Positions 16,140 through 24,152 of a DNA stretch of 35,549 bases are shown piece by piece (position 1 is the stretch's first letter; the number at the start of each line of letters is the position of its first letter). Position numbers and translations under genes: made by a program. The notes beneath the pieces were generated by a model. It had not been told where the DNA came from. It made no database searches and worked only from the letters and a program-made list of their open reading frames with translations. Source of the stretch: Clostridiaceae bacterium (GTDB lineage Bacteria; Bacillota; Clostridia; Saccharofermentanales; DTU023); NCBI GenBank assembly GCA_012799695.1, contig JAAZKT010000069.1, positions 1 through 35,549 of the forward strand, in the 5' to 3' direction.

Positions 16140-17333
16140 ATGAAAGCATCGAAACGCAGTTATGATCTACAGGCATCGCCTATTCGCAAACTAGTTCCAT
16201 ACGCAAATGAGGCAAAAAAGAGGGGTATAAAGATCTACCATCTCAACATCGGTCAACCCGATATCGAGACGCCGAAAGTCTTCATGGAAGCCGTTAAAAA
16301 GGCTGATGTAGAAGTGCTTGCTTATGCCGACTCGAATGGTTGGGAACCTCTCCGCGAGAGTATCTCGAAGTACTATAAGCGCATCAATCTGCCATATGAG
16401 GTAGAAGATATCATCATCACGAACGGGGGTAGCGAGGCGCTGCAATGGGCGTTCCTTCTCACATGCGATCCCGGTGAGGAGATTCTCGTTCCCGAGCCTT
16501 TCTATACAAATTATCGCGGTTTCGCCGCACCGTACGATGTCGTGATCAAACCGATCACCACAAAACCCGACGATGGATTCGTACTCCCGGGAAGAGAGGT
16601 GCTTGAATCGCTGATTACCGATAAGACGCGTGCCATCGCGCTCTCAAATCCGGGGAATCCCACGGGCGTCGTTTATTCCAAAGAGCAAGTTCGTATGTTG
16701 TCGGACATCGCGCGCGATCATAATCTGTTTATTGTCGCAGACGAGGTATACCGTGAATTCTGTTACGACGGCAAAGAGGCGACGAGTTTCGGCTCAATGA
16801 CGGATATCCTCGATCGCGTGATTATCGTCGACAGCGTATCCAAGCGTTTCTCCGCCTGCGGTGCGCGTATAGGTTCGTTGGCGTCCAAGAATCGAGATAT
16901 CATGACGGCCGCTTTGAAGTTGGGCCAGGCGCGACTTTGTGTGCCGACGCTCGAGATGATCGGCGCGAAGGCCCTGTACGATTTGGATCCCGATTACTTT
17001 ACGCCGATCCGCGAGCGTTACGAGGCTAGACGCAACATCATGATCGATGCTCTGCAGAAGATGGACGGAGTCCTCTGTGAACGCCCCGGCGGCGCCTTTT
17101 ACGCGATTGCGAAACTCCCTGTCGACAATGCGGAGAAATTCGCCATCTGGCTGTTGACGGACTTCCAAGTTGACAGCAAGTCCGTAATGGTGGCGCCCGT
17201 TGAGAACTTCTATCAGACGCCGGGCATGGGCATGGATGAAGTGAGGCTTGCGTATGTATTGAATACGGACGATCTTGCTGAAGCCATGAGAATACTTGAG
17301 ATCGCTCTCAAAGCATATCCCGGTCGCACGTAA
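16140..17333 (+). CDS. PLP-dependent class I/II aminotransferase
   Basis: This 397-residue fold-type I aminotransferase has the GGSEALQWAF cofactor loop, NPGNPTGVVYS, the DEVYREF aspartate motif, the PLP lysine in SVSKRFSACGARIGS and a C-terminal RLAYVLN with the substrate-carboxylate arginine. The length matches aspartate-type aminotransferases (subgroup I-gamma). The start is ATG with GGGGG about ten bases upstream, which is slightly long. It has its own leader and a strong terminator, so it is a one-gene unit. The amino acid acted upon cannot be told from the sequence; aspartate, alanine or aromatic donors are all possible. A link to the purine genes (nitrogen handling) is only suggested by distance. 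Confidence 0.9.
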   Translation: MKASKRSYDLQASPIRKLVPYANEAKKRGIKIYHLNIGQPDIETPKVFMEAVKKADVEVLAYADSNGWEPLRESISKYYKRINLPYEVEDIIITNGGSEALQWAFLLTCDPGEEILVPEPFYTNYRGFAAPYDVVIKPITTKPDDGFVLPGREVLESLITDKTRAIALSNPGNPTGVVYSKEQVRMLSDIARDHNLFIVADEVYREFCYDGKEATSFGSMTDILDRVIIVDSVSKRFSACGARIGSLASKNRDIMTAALKLGQARLCVPTLEMIGAKALYDLDPDYFTPIRERYEARRNIMIDALQKMDGVLCERPGGAFYAIAKLPVDNAEKFAIWLLTDFQVDSKSVMVAPVENFYQTPGMGMDEVRLAYVLNTDDLAEAMRILEIALKAYPGRT

Positions 17334-17371
17334 GATAAAAGTCGCCTCGCGGTTGTCTTACTAACGAATCG

Positions 17372-17418
17372 AAACCGCTTTGCGAACGCCGACATTGTCG
17401 GATCGCGAAGCGGTTTTT
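17372..17418 (+). terminator. Rho-independent terminator after the aminotransferase gene
   Basis: AAACCGCTTTGCGA and TCGCGAAGCGGTTT form a 14-base stem with one G-T pair, followed by TTTTT counting the stem end. This is one of the clearest terminators in the window. Confidence 0.92.
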
Positions 17419-17448
17419 CGTGTTTATGGCGCGACGCTATCTTGCTTT

Positions 17449-17483
17449 AACGATTATGCCCCAAAACGTAGCGCATAGTCGTT
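17449..17483 (+). repeat. Imperfect 11-bp inverted repeat before the unknown gene
   Basis: AACGATTATGC and GCATAGTCGTT pair with a single G-T position across 13 bases. It lies 45 bases before the next gene, with no T-run, so an operator or leader structure is possible. Confidence 0.4.
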
Positions 17484-17528
17484 TCCCCATCAGCTAAGCT
17501 TTACACATACAGTCCACATAGTTTACGG

Positions 17529-18602
17529 ATGGCGAGAATTGATCCCATGTACAATAAATCCTTTACGAACAAAGCTTGTCATGTTCCTAGCTTTGAACGA
17601 TGTGAGGATGGGCGGGAACCTGACGTTTGCTCCTTGAAATTTCGGCCGCCGGAAATGCTGGTTCTTGAGAAGAGACTCAATGGCATTTCCAGAATGAACG
17701 GATGGACATTGGGTGAATGCATCGTGCTGAATGATGCAAGTAAAATATCTATCTTCAGGGCTTTTGACAAGGAACGACGCGAACACTGGCTCTGTACCGG
17801 TCCATGGCAAAAATGGCAACTTGTCTCCGACCTTTGGGTTCATCTTGACTCCATAAACCGAATGATGCTCGATGTCTCGCCGTTGTTTCAAGCGCTAGGC
17901 CCCATGTTGCCTGCAGTCAGATGGCTGAAAACGGAAGAGGGTTTCTTCGGGATTGCGGAAAGGCGTTCCGACACGCCTTTTTTGGAGTATCTAAAAGATA
18001 AAAATCATCTTTTTCGTTTTGAAAACATCGTCCAAATGGCGGGATTTCTGCGCTTTCTTCAAATGGGAAACAATGTTTTCACCGATAGAAACAGCCACAA
18101 AATTGTCGATACATTGGGGGAACGGACTGCCGGACTGATCGAGCAGGTCAAAGAGCGTATACCTCATACGCCAAGATTTTCCCGCTGGAGTTCCTTTGTG
18201 ACGCAAAATGCGAAAAGCGTCGCCCATGGGGGGAGCTTGGTTCTTTCTTTGGGAGTGTATGCGCCGACCTGTTTTGCTTACGCACGAAGCTCGGCGCTTC
18301 TGGTAGATTATCCGTTTCTGCTCAGTGAAGACGTGGTGCATGCGGATCTTTGTCGGATTTTATTCGAATTGCGGACGCGAGATCCGCAAGATTTGAAATG
18401 TCTGATCGATGTCTATTTTGATCGCGATGTACCCTCTTATTTCTTCGCCCAGTTCGCTCACCATCAACTATTCACCATTCTTGAAAAACTGGCGTTAAGT
18501 GCTCCCGGCTCTTCACAGGAACGTAAAATGCTGGAAGAATTCGACAAGTTATCGCAAGACTACGAGCACTTCCGCACCCCTGTGCCATGCTGGTATAAAT
18601 AG
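17529..18602 (+). CDS. Protein of unknown function, possibly a degenerate kinase-like fold
   Basis: I do not recognise this 357-residue protein. It is soluble, with no signal peptide or membrane segment, and rich in aromatic residues. The stretch VAHGGSLVLS...ALLVDYPFLLSEDVVHADLCRILFELR is spaced like the catalytic loop and metal loop of aminoglycoside-phosphotransferase-type kinases (HGD ... D[FW]), but the catalytic aspartate is a glycine, so any such relation would be to an inactive or spore-coat CotS-like member. This is a weak inference. The ATG lacks a Shine-Dalgarno site and has CATAGT six bases upstream; ATG 17547 is an alternative. mnmA follows 44 bases later from its own -10 box. 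It is a real gene by codon pattern and length. Confidence 0.72.
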   Translation: MARIDPMYNKSFTNKACHVPSFERCEDGREPDVCSLKFRPPEMLVLEKRLNGISRMNGWTLGECIVLNDASKISIFRAFDKERREHWLCTGPWQKWQLVSDLWVHLDSINRMMLDVSPLFQALGPMLPAVRWLKTEEGFFGIAERRSDTPFLEYLKDKNHLFRFENIVQMAGFLRFLQMGNNVFTDRNSHKIVDTLGERTAGLIEQVKERIPHTPRFSRWSSFVTQNAKSVAHGGSLVLSLGVYAPTCFAYARSSALLVDYPFLLSEDVVHADLCRILFELRTRDPQDLKCLIDVYFDRDVPSYFFAQFAHHQLFTILEKLALSAPGSSQERKMLEEFDKLSQDYEHFRTPVPCWYK

Positions 18603-18611
18603 CGTGAAACG

Positions 18612-18640
18612 TGCTTTTTTCACATTGATTCGGCTATAGT
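18612..18640 (+). promoter_or_regulatory. Candidate mnmA promoter with -10 box abutting the start codon
   Basis: TATAGT (18635-18640) ends six bases before the mnmA ATG, exactly where transcription would be expected to begin at the A of ATG. The -35 region 17 bases upstream (TGCTTT) is a poor match. Confidence 0.45.
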
Positions 18641-18646
18641 ATCTGT

Positions 18647-19711
18647 ATGGATACGAGCCTTCGAGAGAATCATCATCCAAACTGTTCGGGCAACCGAGTC
18701 TTGCTCGGTATGTCAGGAGGCGTTGACAGTGCCGCGGCGGCACTTCTTTTGATGCGGGCAGGTTACCGCGTGACGGCATTGACTCTTCAGACGGTGAGTA
18801 ACGGCGATGGTCGACGTGCTGCCGACGTTGCGCGCGCTCTCGCAATCGAACACATCAAAATCGATGCAGTCGACGACTTTTATCGCGATGTCATTGTCCC
18901 TTTTGTCGAGTCTTGGCGTTCAGGCGAGACTCCTAACCCATGCGTTCTCTGTAATCGCGATTTCAAGTTTCGGCGTTTGGCGGAGGCCGCCGATCGTCTG
19001 GGATGTGATTACATTGCGACGGGGCATTACGCGCGGTTGGTCGGTGAGTTGCCGTATCGCTATCTCCTGAGGGCGAAGGACAGGAAAAGAGATCAGAGCT
19101 ATTTTCTTTATCGGCTTCCGCGCGCGATACTCGATCGCACGTTATTGCCGTTGGGGAATTATACGAAAGATCAGGTCAGGGAAATCGTCTCTTCCTTTGA
19201 TGTGCACTTGGGGCAAAAAGCGGACAGCCAAGACATCTGTTTTCTCGGAGCGATGAAGCTGAGTCAGTTTCTTTCCGAACAGGGTCTCGAAGACATCCCG
19301 GGTGATTTTGTCGACACGCGTGGCGCCGTGCTGGGTGAGCATCGCGGGAGTTGGCATTATTCGGAGGGGCAACGACGCGGGTTGGGAATATCGCTGGGCG
19401 AACGGATGACAGTTCTCCATAAAGACAGCGCGAATAATATAGTCGTATTGGGTGCTGAGGAGGAAGCGATGATTGATAGTCTCGAGCTTCGTGATGTCGC
19501 ATCAATTGATCAGCTTCCCTCAACGTTCAATGCGGCCGTTCAGCTTCGTTCGCAGGGGCAAACCTTTCCCGCCCATGTCGTTCTCGAAGTAGACGGTTCT
19601 GCGTCCGTTCGCTTCGAGTCGCCAGTCCGTTTGACATCGATTGGTCAATCTGTTGTTTTTTATCTCGAGAATCGCGTTCTCGGCGGGGGTATTGTACGAC
19701 GAATGCGCTAA
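18647..19711 (+). CDS. mnmA: tRNA-specific 2-thiouridylase MnmA
   Basis: The 354-residue protein thiolates uridine 34 of Lys, Glu and Gln tRNAs, using sulfur passed from a cysteine desulfurase. The ATP-pyrophosphatase loop SGGVDS is at residues 23-28, the first catalytic cysteine lies in NPCVLCN near residue 98, and the second in SQDICFLG near 202. ATGHYAR and the C-terminal beta-barrel domain are also present. The N-terminus is about 15 residues longer than usual. The only credible start is ATG 18647; it has no ribosome-binding sequence and TATAGT six bases upstream, which suggests a leaderless mRNA. A 9-bp tandem repeat runs over its stop codon. No cysteine desulfurase gene is adjacent. Confidence 0.95.
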   Translation: MDTSLRENHHPNCSGNRVLLGMSGGVDSAAAALLLMRAGYRVTALTLQTVSNGDGRRAADVARALAIEHIKIDAVDDFYRDVIVPFVESWRSGETPNPCVLCNRDFKFRRLAEAADRLGCDYIATGHYARLVGELPYRYLLRAKDRKRDQSYFLYRLPRAILDRTLLPLGNYTKDQVREIVSSFDVHLGQKADSQDICFLGAMKLSQFLSEQGLEDIPGDFVDTRGAVLGEHRGSWHYSEGQRRGLGISLGERMTVLHKDSANNIVVLGAEEEAMIDSLELRDVASIDQLPSTFNAAVQLRSQGQTFPAHVVLEVDGSASVRFESPVRLTSIGQSVVFYLENRVLGGGIVRRMR

Positions 19712-19735
19712 TGCGCTGAATGCGCTGAATGCTTG
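19702..19735 (+). repeat. Tandem repeat of about four 9-bp units over the mnmA stop codon
   Basis: The units AATGCGCT, AATGCGCTG, AATGCGCTG and AATGCTTG follow one another. The mnmA TAA stop is formed at the first junction. Copy-number change would mostly affect the 3' untranslated sequence or extend the protein by a few residues. Confidence 0.75.
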
Positions 19736-19754
19736 ATACCGTTAAACTGTACGA

Positions 19755-19783
19755 TTGCATTATTCTGTCTTACAAGATATAAT
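19755..19783 (+). promoter_or_regulatory. Strong sigma-A promoter of the veg-ispE unit
   Basis: TTGCAT and a perfect TATAAT are separated by exactly 17 bases, 60 bases before the veg start. It is the best promoter match in the window. veg is known in Bacillus subtilis for an unusually strong promoter. Confidence 0.85.
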
Positions 19784-19843
19784 ATCTCTCCAATTATGAG
19801 AATATCTATTCGTGTAGAATGGCCGAGATATGAGGTGAATTAA

Positions 19844-20122
19844 TTGATTGTAAAATCCGATATCGCATCGTGTCGCGCTGAACTGGAAGCTCATCTCGGG
19901 CAACGTATTATGCTTAAGTCAAACGGAGGGCGTCGTCGTACGGTAATCCACCAAGGTTTTCTGGAGAATTGTTCATCAAACGTATTTACCGTGTGTTGTC
20001 CCGTAAGTCCGTCATATAGTGAGCATGTCAGTTTCAGCTATGTTGATCTGCTTACGAAAGTCGTGGAGATTGCTTTTACGGATGAAGAATTGGAGCAGTT
20101 GCTCCAACAGGATGACGGATAA
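19844..20122 (+). CDS. veg: Veg family protein
   Basis: The 92-residue protein matches the Veg family of Gram-positive bacteria, with the LGQRIMLKSNGGRRRT core and the FSYVDLLTKVVEI end. In B. subtilis Veg influences biofilm formation and spore outgrowth through an unclear mechanism. The start is TTG, fixed by GAGGTG six bases upstream. ispE begins three bases after its stop codon, which reproduces the veg-ispE neighbourhood seen in Bacillus (where a small spore gene lies between). It is driven by a strong promoter just upstream. The C-terminal EELEQLLQQDDG extends slightly beyond the usual end. Confidence 0.88.
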   Translation: MIVKSDIASCRAELEAHLGQRIMLKSNGGRRRTVIHQGFLENCSSNVFTVCCPVSPSYSEHVSFSYVDLLTKVVEIAFTDEELEQLLQQDDG

Positions 20123-20125
20123 GCT

Positions 20126-21193
20126 TTGGATAACGATTCGAGTTTCCGGGGGTGCCTTGAGGCGCGTGCAAAACTGAATTTATCTCTCCGAGTCCTAGGT
20201 CGCCGGACGGACGGAATGCATGAACTATCCACGGTCATGACGACGCTTTCTTTGGCGGACAAACTTTCCATTGAACTATGCAAATTGCCGATGAGTGATA
20301 ATGCGAGTCATTTTGTTGGACAAAAATCGGATCGACCGCCTTGGCGCATTGATGCCGATGTGCAATCGATTCCGTCGGGCGAAGCAAATATATGTTTCCG
20401 TGCTGCGGAAATGTTTTTCGAACACATAGGGATTGACCCTTTCTCGATATCCATAACGATTTTCATCGAAAAAAGAATTCCGGATGCGGCGGGTCTGGGG
20501 GGCGGAAGCGCTGATGCCGCCGCCGTATTGCGATTTTTGTTTCAGAATCGCGAACGCCTGTGCCGTTGGTTTGACCTTGATGCAACATCCTTGTCACTTA
20601 GTGAATTGGAACAGATCGCCCTTCGTTGTGGAGCCGACGTCCCATTTTGTCTTTATGGAGGGATGCGGTTTTGTGAGGGTGTCGGAGAAATGATGACTTC
20701 GCTTCCGCCTCTTTTCCCAGCCCCCGTTCTGTTGGCGACTCCGGCGCAATTTGTTAAGACGAAGACGGCGTTTGAAATGCTCGATCAGTTCCGGGAAACC
20801 GACGGCGGAGCGGAATCGGTACAGGTCAAAACCCGGTCACAAGAGGGTGCGCCATCTGGGCCTTCCGATGCGCGAGCCGGTTCACCGTGTCGTGAATCGG
20901 TGACGGTATGGAAAGAGGCTATTGACCGGCAGTCTTTGCGGGCGCTAGATTCTCTCATTCACAATGATTTCGTTCCGGTGATCGCCGGAGCGCTCGAACA
21001 GGTTGAAGAGTTATTAGGCGTTTTGAGATCGACACATGCTCCCGTCATCTCGATGTCGGGGAGCGGACCGACATGCTTTGCATTGTTCAGCGATCACGAC
21101 GCATGTGAGATCGCTTTTACAACGATGGTTTCGTACTTCCCCGATGTCCGATTTATCAAGACGACAATCGATTCGACATCTGAGCTTTTTTAG
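20126..21193 (+). CDS. ispE: 4-diphosphocytidyl-2-C-methyl-D-erythritol kinase IspE
   Basis: This GHMP kinase performs the ATP-dependent step of the non-mevalonate isoprenoid pathway that phosphorylates CDP-methylerythritol. The substrate-end motif ARAKLNLSLRVLGRR is near residues 12-27, the ATP loop AGLGGGSADAAA is near 126-137 and the C-terminal SMSGSGPTCFAL is intact. At 355 residues it is longer than the usual 280-310, because of insertions around residues 53-78 and 230-255. The usual DGYH motif reads DGMH. The start is TTG, three bases after the veg stop, with AGGATG upstream and likely translational coupling. The extra segments look low in conserved character. The assignment is strong. 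Confidence 0.93.
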   Translation: MDNDSSFRGCLEARAKLNLSLRVLGRRTDGMHELSTVMTTLSLADKLSIELCKLPMSDNASHFVGQKSDRPPWRIDADVQSIPSGEANICFRAAEMFFEHIGIDPFSISITIFIEKRIPDAAGLGGGSADAAAVLRFLFQNRERLCRWFDLDATSLSLSELEQIALRCGADVPFCLYGGMRFCEGVGEMMTSLPPLFPAPVLLATPAQFVKTKTAFEMLDQFRETDGGAESVQVKTRSQEGAPSGPSDARAGSPCRESVTVWKEAIDRQSLRALDSLIHNDFVPVIAGALEQVEELLGVLRSTHAPVISMSGSGPTCFALFSDHDACEIAFTTMVSYFPDVRFIKTTIDSTSELF

Positions 21194-21201
21194 AGAAACA
21201 A

Positions 21202-21648
21202 TCACATATTGTCAGTATCGAGAATAATCGTAAAAGGACCGCTGTTGACGAGACTGACATCCATCATGGCGCCGAACGAACCCGTTCCGACGACCGGTAC
21301 GTCGCGCCGCGCCAATTCGACAAAATACTCATACAAGCGCTCACCGAGCTGAGGATGAGCGGCGTTGATGAAGCTCGGGCGATTTCCCTTCCTCGTATCG
21401 GCAAAAAGGGTAAATTGAGAGACGATCAACACTTCACCGTCGACCGTTGCAAGATCGAGGTTGATTTTTCCTTCCGCATCGGGAAAGATGCGCAGTTTCT
21501 TTATCTTTTGCCAAAGCTTGGCACAATTCTCCTCATTATCTTCATGCCCAATGCCGAGCAAGATTAAATATCCCTTGCCGATGGAAGATCGATGGCCGTC
21601 GTCGCATTGGACTGAAGCTTTGGTAACTCGCTGTATCACTGCTCTCAT
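21202..21648 (-). CDS. dtd: D-aminoacyl-tRNA deacylase
   Basis: The 148-residue enzyme hydrolyses D-amino acids (and glycine) wrongly attached to tRNA. The cross-subunit signature SQFTLFADTRKGNRPSF and the second motif NSGPFTI are intact, and the protein starts with the typical MRAVIQRV. The ORF track begins seven codons earlier, but AAAGGA lies eight bases before ATG 21648, which decides the start. It converges with ispE, with only eight bases between the two stop ends and no obvious terminator. It acts as a homodimer in the cytosol. Confidence 0.95.
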   Translation of the reverse strand: MRAVIQRVTKASVQCDDGHRSSIGKGYLILLGIGHEDNEENCAKLWQKIKKLRIFPDAEGKINLDLATVDGEVLIVSQFTLFADTRKGNRPSFINAAHPQLGERLYEYFVELARRDVPVVGTGSFGAMMDVSLVNSGPFTIILDTDNM

Positions 21649-21858
21649 AGGATAAGTCCTTTCACACATGATCTGTCCGGTTCATGGTATCACGGAAAGT
21701 CGATGTGCGCAGGTCTTCGATTATCTTTTATCCATCATTTTTGCAGTTTCACTGATGATTAATCCGCAAAGCTTTTAGGTGTGTGTTCGTGAGATGAGAA
21801 GTCGTTTCTATTATGATAAAATGACTATGTATGCAATTCATCAGACACACCTTCCATT

Positions 21859-21874
21859 TGAAACACATGTTTCA
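21859..21874. other. Perfect palindrome upstream of the zinc-ribbon gene
   Basis: TGAAACA and TGTTTCA are separated by CA, making a perfect 7+7 palindrome 36 bases before the next start codon. The size and position fit a dimeric repressor operator. The neighbouring TATGATAAAAT (21812-21822) could hold the -10 box; no good -35 is visible. Confidence 0.4.
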
Positions 21875-21909
21875 CGGGAGGAATTGAGAAGAAAGTGGAG
21901 AAATAAGAA

Positions 21910-22752
21910 ATGAAAAAGTGTTTATTCTGTGGAGCGGATATCGCTGCTGATGCGGCGTTCTGCGGTCATTGCGGGAATTCGCAAGTTACCGCTGACGCTG
22001 AAGTGTTCGCACAATCTCCGCCCGAACCTCGACAAGAACCGGAACATGTAGCGCCCGCGCCGCCCGCCGCCTATCCTCCACCTGGATATAGCGCGCCACA
22101 AGAAGCGCCGCCACAGTATCCGCCTGCAGGATACTATCCACCTCAGGGTGCACCGGGCTATGCTCCGCCTCCCCAAGAGCCTACAGCACTTGCCCTAGCA
22201 GCCAAAAACTATTTCCCGTGGCTTAAGAAGGGATTATTAGGAACGAAAGAGCCGATCCATTTGCTTTTCGCCGCCATCGTCCCGCTCGTGATCACATTCT
22301 TCTTTACCTTGGGGACTGCATCACAGATGGGTTGGCATGCCGGAGCATTCTTCTTGACAGGGTTCTTCAATGTCTTGTACATCGCCGCATTGCCTCTCGC
22401 CGTATGGCTTATCAAGAAATTCATGGAAAAAGACGAATCGGCCACTCCCGACTCCGTCTTTGCTGAGTATTCTTCCTACCATAATATTGCGCTTCCGATC
22501 GTTTTCGTCGCCATGATCTTGGGGATCATTGTTCCGGTTTTCACTTTCGGGACGCACATAATTGCGGTCATGTTCCAATTCGTGAGACTGCTTTCGCTCG
22601 GCGCTGCTCTCACCTGCCTTTCCCCTTCACGTGACGATTCCAAGGCATGGCTGAAAGTTGTTATCTTGATCTTCGTGTATATCGCCATGTGGTATATCGT
22701 CGGGGCAATTTACACCGTAGGCATGAATTGGGGTTGGCGTATACGTTGGTAG
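21910..22752 (+). CDS. Zinc-ribbon, proline-rich multispanning membrane protein
   Basis: This 280-residue protein of unknown function is built of three parts. Residues 1-25 form a zinc ribbon (CLFCG ... CGHCG). Residues about 36-90 form a proline/tyrosine/glutamine-rich linker with repeated PPGY/PPQ units. From about residue 118 there are five hydrophobic segments, for example LLFAAIVPLVITFFF, VLYIAALPLAVWL, IALPIVFVAMILGIIVP and VVILIFVYIAMWYIV. The layout is common in Gram-positive zinc_ribbon_2 proteins of unknown role. The cysteines would face the cytoplasm if the N-terminus is inside. The start has GGAG ten bases upstream. Nothing in its neighbours defines a function. Confidence 0.83.
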   Translation: MKKCLFCGADIAADAAFCGHCGNSQVTADAEVFAQSPPEPRQEPEHVAPAPPAAYPPPGYSAPQEAPPQYPPAGYYPPQGAPGYAPPPQEPTALALAAKNYFPWLKKGLLGTKEPIHLLFAAIVPLVITFFFTLGTASQMGWHAGAFFLTGFFNVLYIAALPLAVWLIKKFMEKDESATPDSVFAEYSSYHNIALPIVFVAMILGIIVPVFTFGTHIIAVMFQFVRLLSLGAALTCLSPSRDDSKAWLKVVILIFVYIAMWYIVGAIYTVGMNWGWRIRW

Positions 22753-22798
22753 GGGCAATTTGAACCGATAAACATCCTTATAGTTCAATTGTTTTATA

Positions 22799-22838
22799 TC
22801 TCTTCTCTCGGGGTACGATCCGTTCCCCGGAGAAGAGA
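22799..22838 (+). other. Hairpin between the zinc-ribbon and LCP genes
   Basis: TCTCTTCTCTCGGGG and CCCCGGAGAAGAGA pair with a single bulged base around an 11-base loop. It is followed by CTAAAATG, not a T-run. It is a possible terminator for the upstream gene, but an atypical one. Confidence 0.5.
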
Positions 22839-22897
22839 CTAAAATGTTGTGTGGACAATCATCACACGTATGATATGCGCGAAAGGAACACGGGACA

Positions 22898-24082
22898 TTG
22901 AATAGCCGTAATGAAAAGAATGGTAAATTGCGCGATGCCGCGCGTGGGAACATAAACAGTCATGAAGTGAATGCGAGCTCGGAAGCTGGCTCGCATAAAC
23001 GCGAAGCGCGGACTTTGTTTGCGCGTCTCCATTCGCCGCGACTGATTGCGCTTGGGGTCGTTGCCGGCCTTATCTTTTCGCTTTTTACGGGTGTTTTGAT
23101 TATCTTTACCGACATGATGTCAGGCGTGACGTTTTCGGATGAGACATTCAGCGAGAACATTCTGGCGAAAGATCTGACCGACAACGAATGGTTGGGCGGC
23201 TTGAGGGATGACGAGAGAAAGCAGTTGGATGACGACTTTGATTCATTTCAGAGCATGTTGGCCGATCCTGATCCGAGTGAAGTATCGGAAAGTGATCCGT
23301 CATCCAAGAAGACTCGTGGCGATGAACACATTCCCGCTCAGACCTCACCCAAGCTCGTGTCGATGGAGGGTATCGAAAACATCGTCCTGTTCGGCGTTGA
23401 CTCGCGCTCGGATAATTTTAGAGGACGTGCCGATGTCACCATGCTTATATCTCTTAATCACAACAACAGAACTCTCAATCTCGTCTCTTTGATGAGAGCG
23501 ATGTACGTCAAAATCGGAACAGCAAAACATCCGTGGGGCATGTTAAATGCTTCGTATTCGTACGGTGGCCCCAATCTTGCCGTGCGCACGATCGAACGCA
23601 ACTTCGGAATTCCCATCAAGGGTTACGTGGCAGTCAATTTTAATGCCTTTAAGCAAATCATCAATGCCGTGGGTGGCGTCCATATTACGCTGACGGAGCG
23701 CGAGGCCAAATATCTCGGGTTTGAGCCAGGCTATCAGCTTCTCAATGGCAGTCAGGCGTTACAGTATGCGCGCCTTCGCAAGATTGACAGCGATTTTCAG
23801 CGAAATCAGAGGCAAAGAAACATCGTGAACTCCGTGCTGAGCGCTATGAGTTCCGGTGGAGTTGATATTTATAACGCCGTCAATGTTGCTCTCGCCAACA
23901 CAAGGACAAATCTCAATCTCCGACAGTATGTGTCGACGGAATATCTTTCTTACACGCGTCGACAACTGCAATTGCCCGCCATGAGCGATACGTGGAAAAC
24001 GTACGTGAGGGGGATGGAAGTCTGGCCGTTTAAGATGGCGAATACTCATACGAAGCTCGTTAATTTTTTGACAGGTAAATAG
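22898..24082 (+). CDS. LytR-CpsA-Psr (LCP) family cell-envelope ligase
   Basis: The 394-residue protein is an LCP enzyme, a family that transfers undecaprenyl-linked anionic polymers (teichoic acids, capsule) to peptidoglycan outside the cell. Residues 1-47 are a charged cytoplasmic tail, 48-71 the single membrane helix, and the LCP domain begins near 158 with NIVLFGVDSR and the D/T pair in GRADVTMLIS. SLMRAMYVKI stands where most members have SIPRDTYV, so the arginine is kept but shifted by one residue. The domain ends with NGSQALQYARLRKIDSDFQRNQRQR. The start is TTG with AAAGGAA ten bases upstream. An extended acidic spacer (about residues 85-150) separates helix and domain. No polymer-synthesis genes are nearby. 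Confidence 0.9.
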   Translation: MNSRNEKNGKLRDAARGNINSHEVNASSEAGSHKREARTLFARLHSPRLIALGVVAGLIFSLFTGVLIIFTDMMSGVTFSDETFSENILAKDLTDNEWLGGLRDDERKQLDDDFDSFQSMLADPDPSEVSESDPSSKKTRGDEHIPAQTSPKLVSMEGIENIVLFGVDSRSDNFRGRADVTMLISLNHNNRTLNLVSLMRAMYVKIGTAKHPWGMLNASYSYGGPNLAVRTIERNFGIPIKGYVAVNFNAFKQIINAVGGVHITLTEREAKYLGFEPGYQLLNGSQALQYARLRKIDSDFQRNQRQRNIVNSVLSAMSSGGVDIYNAVNVALANTRTNLNLRQYVSTEYLSYTRRQLQLPAMSDTWKTYVRGMEVWPFKMANTHTKLVNFLTGK

Positions 24083-24152
24083 ATTTTTGGAGCTGCCGGA
24101 GTCGCGACGCAATGCGTTTGATTTTGACACGCATCATTTCAAGGGGTAAAAG

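Noticed and set aside
21859-21881. Possible parS (chromosome-partition) site, because TGTTTCACG matches half of the Bacillus parS
   Set aside because: The second half (TGAAACA) does not follow in place; the actual palindrome is TGAAACA-CA-TGTTTCA, which is a different arrangement.
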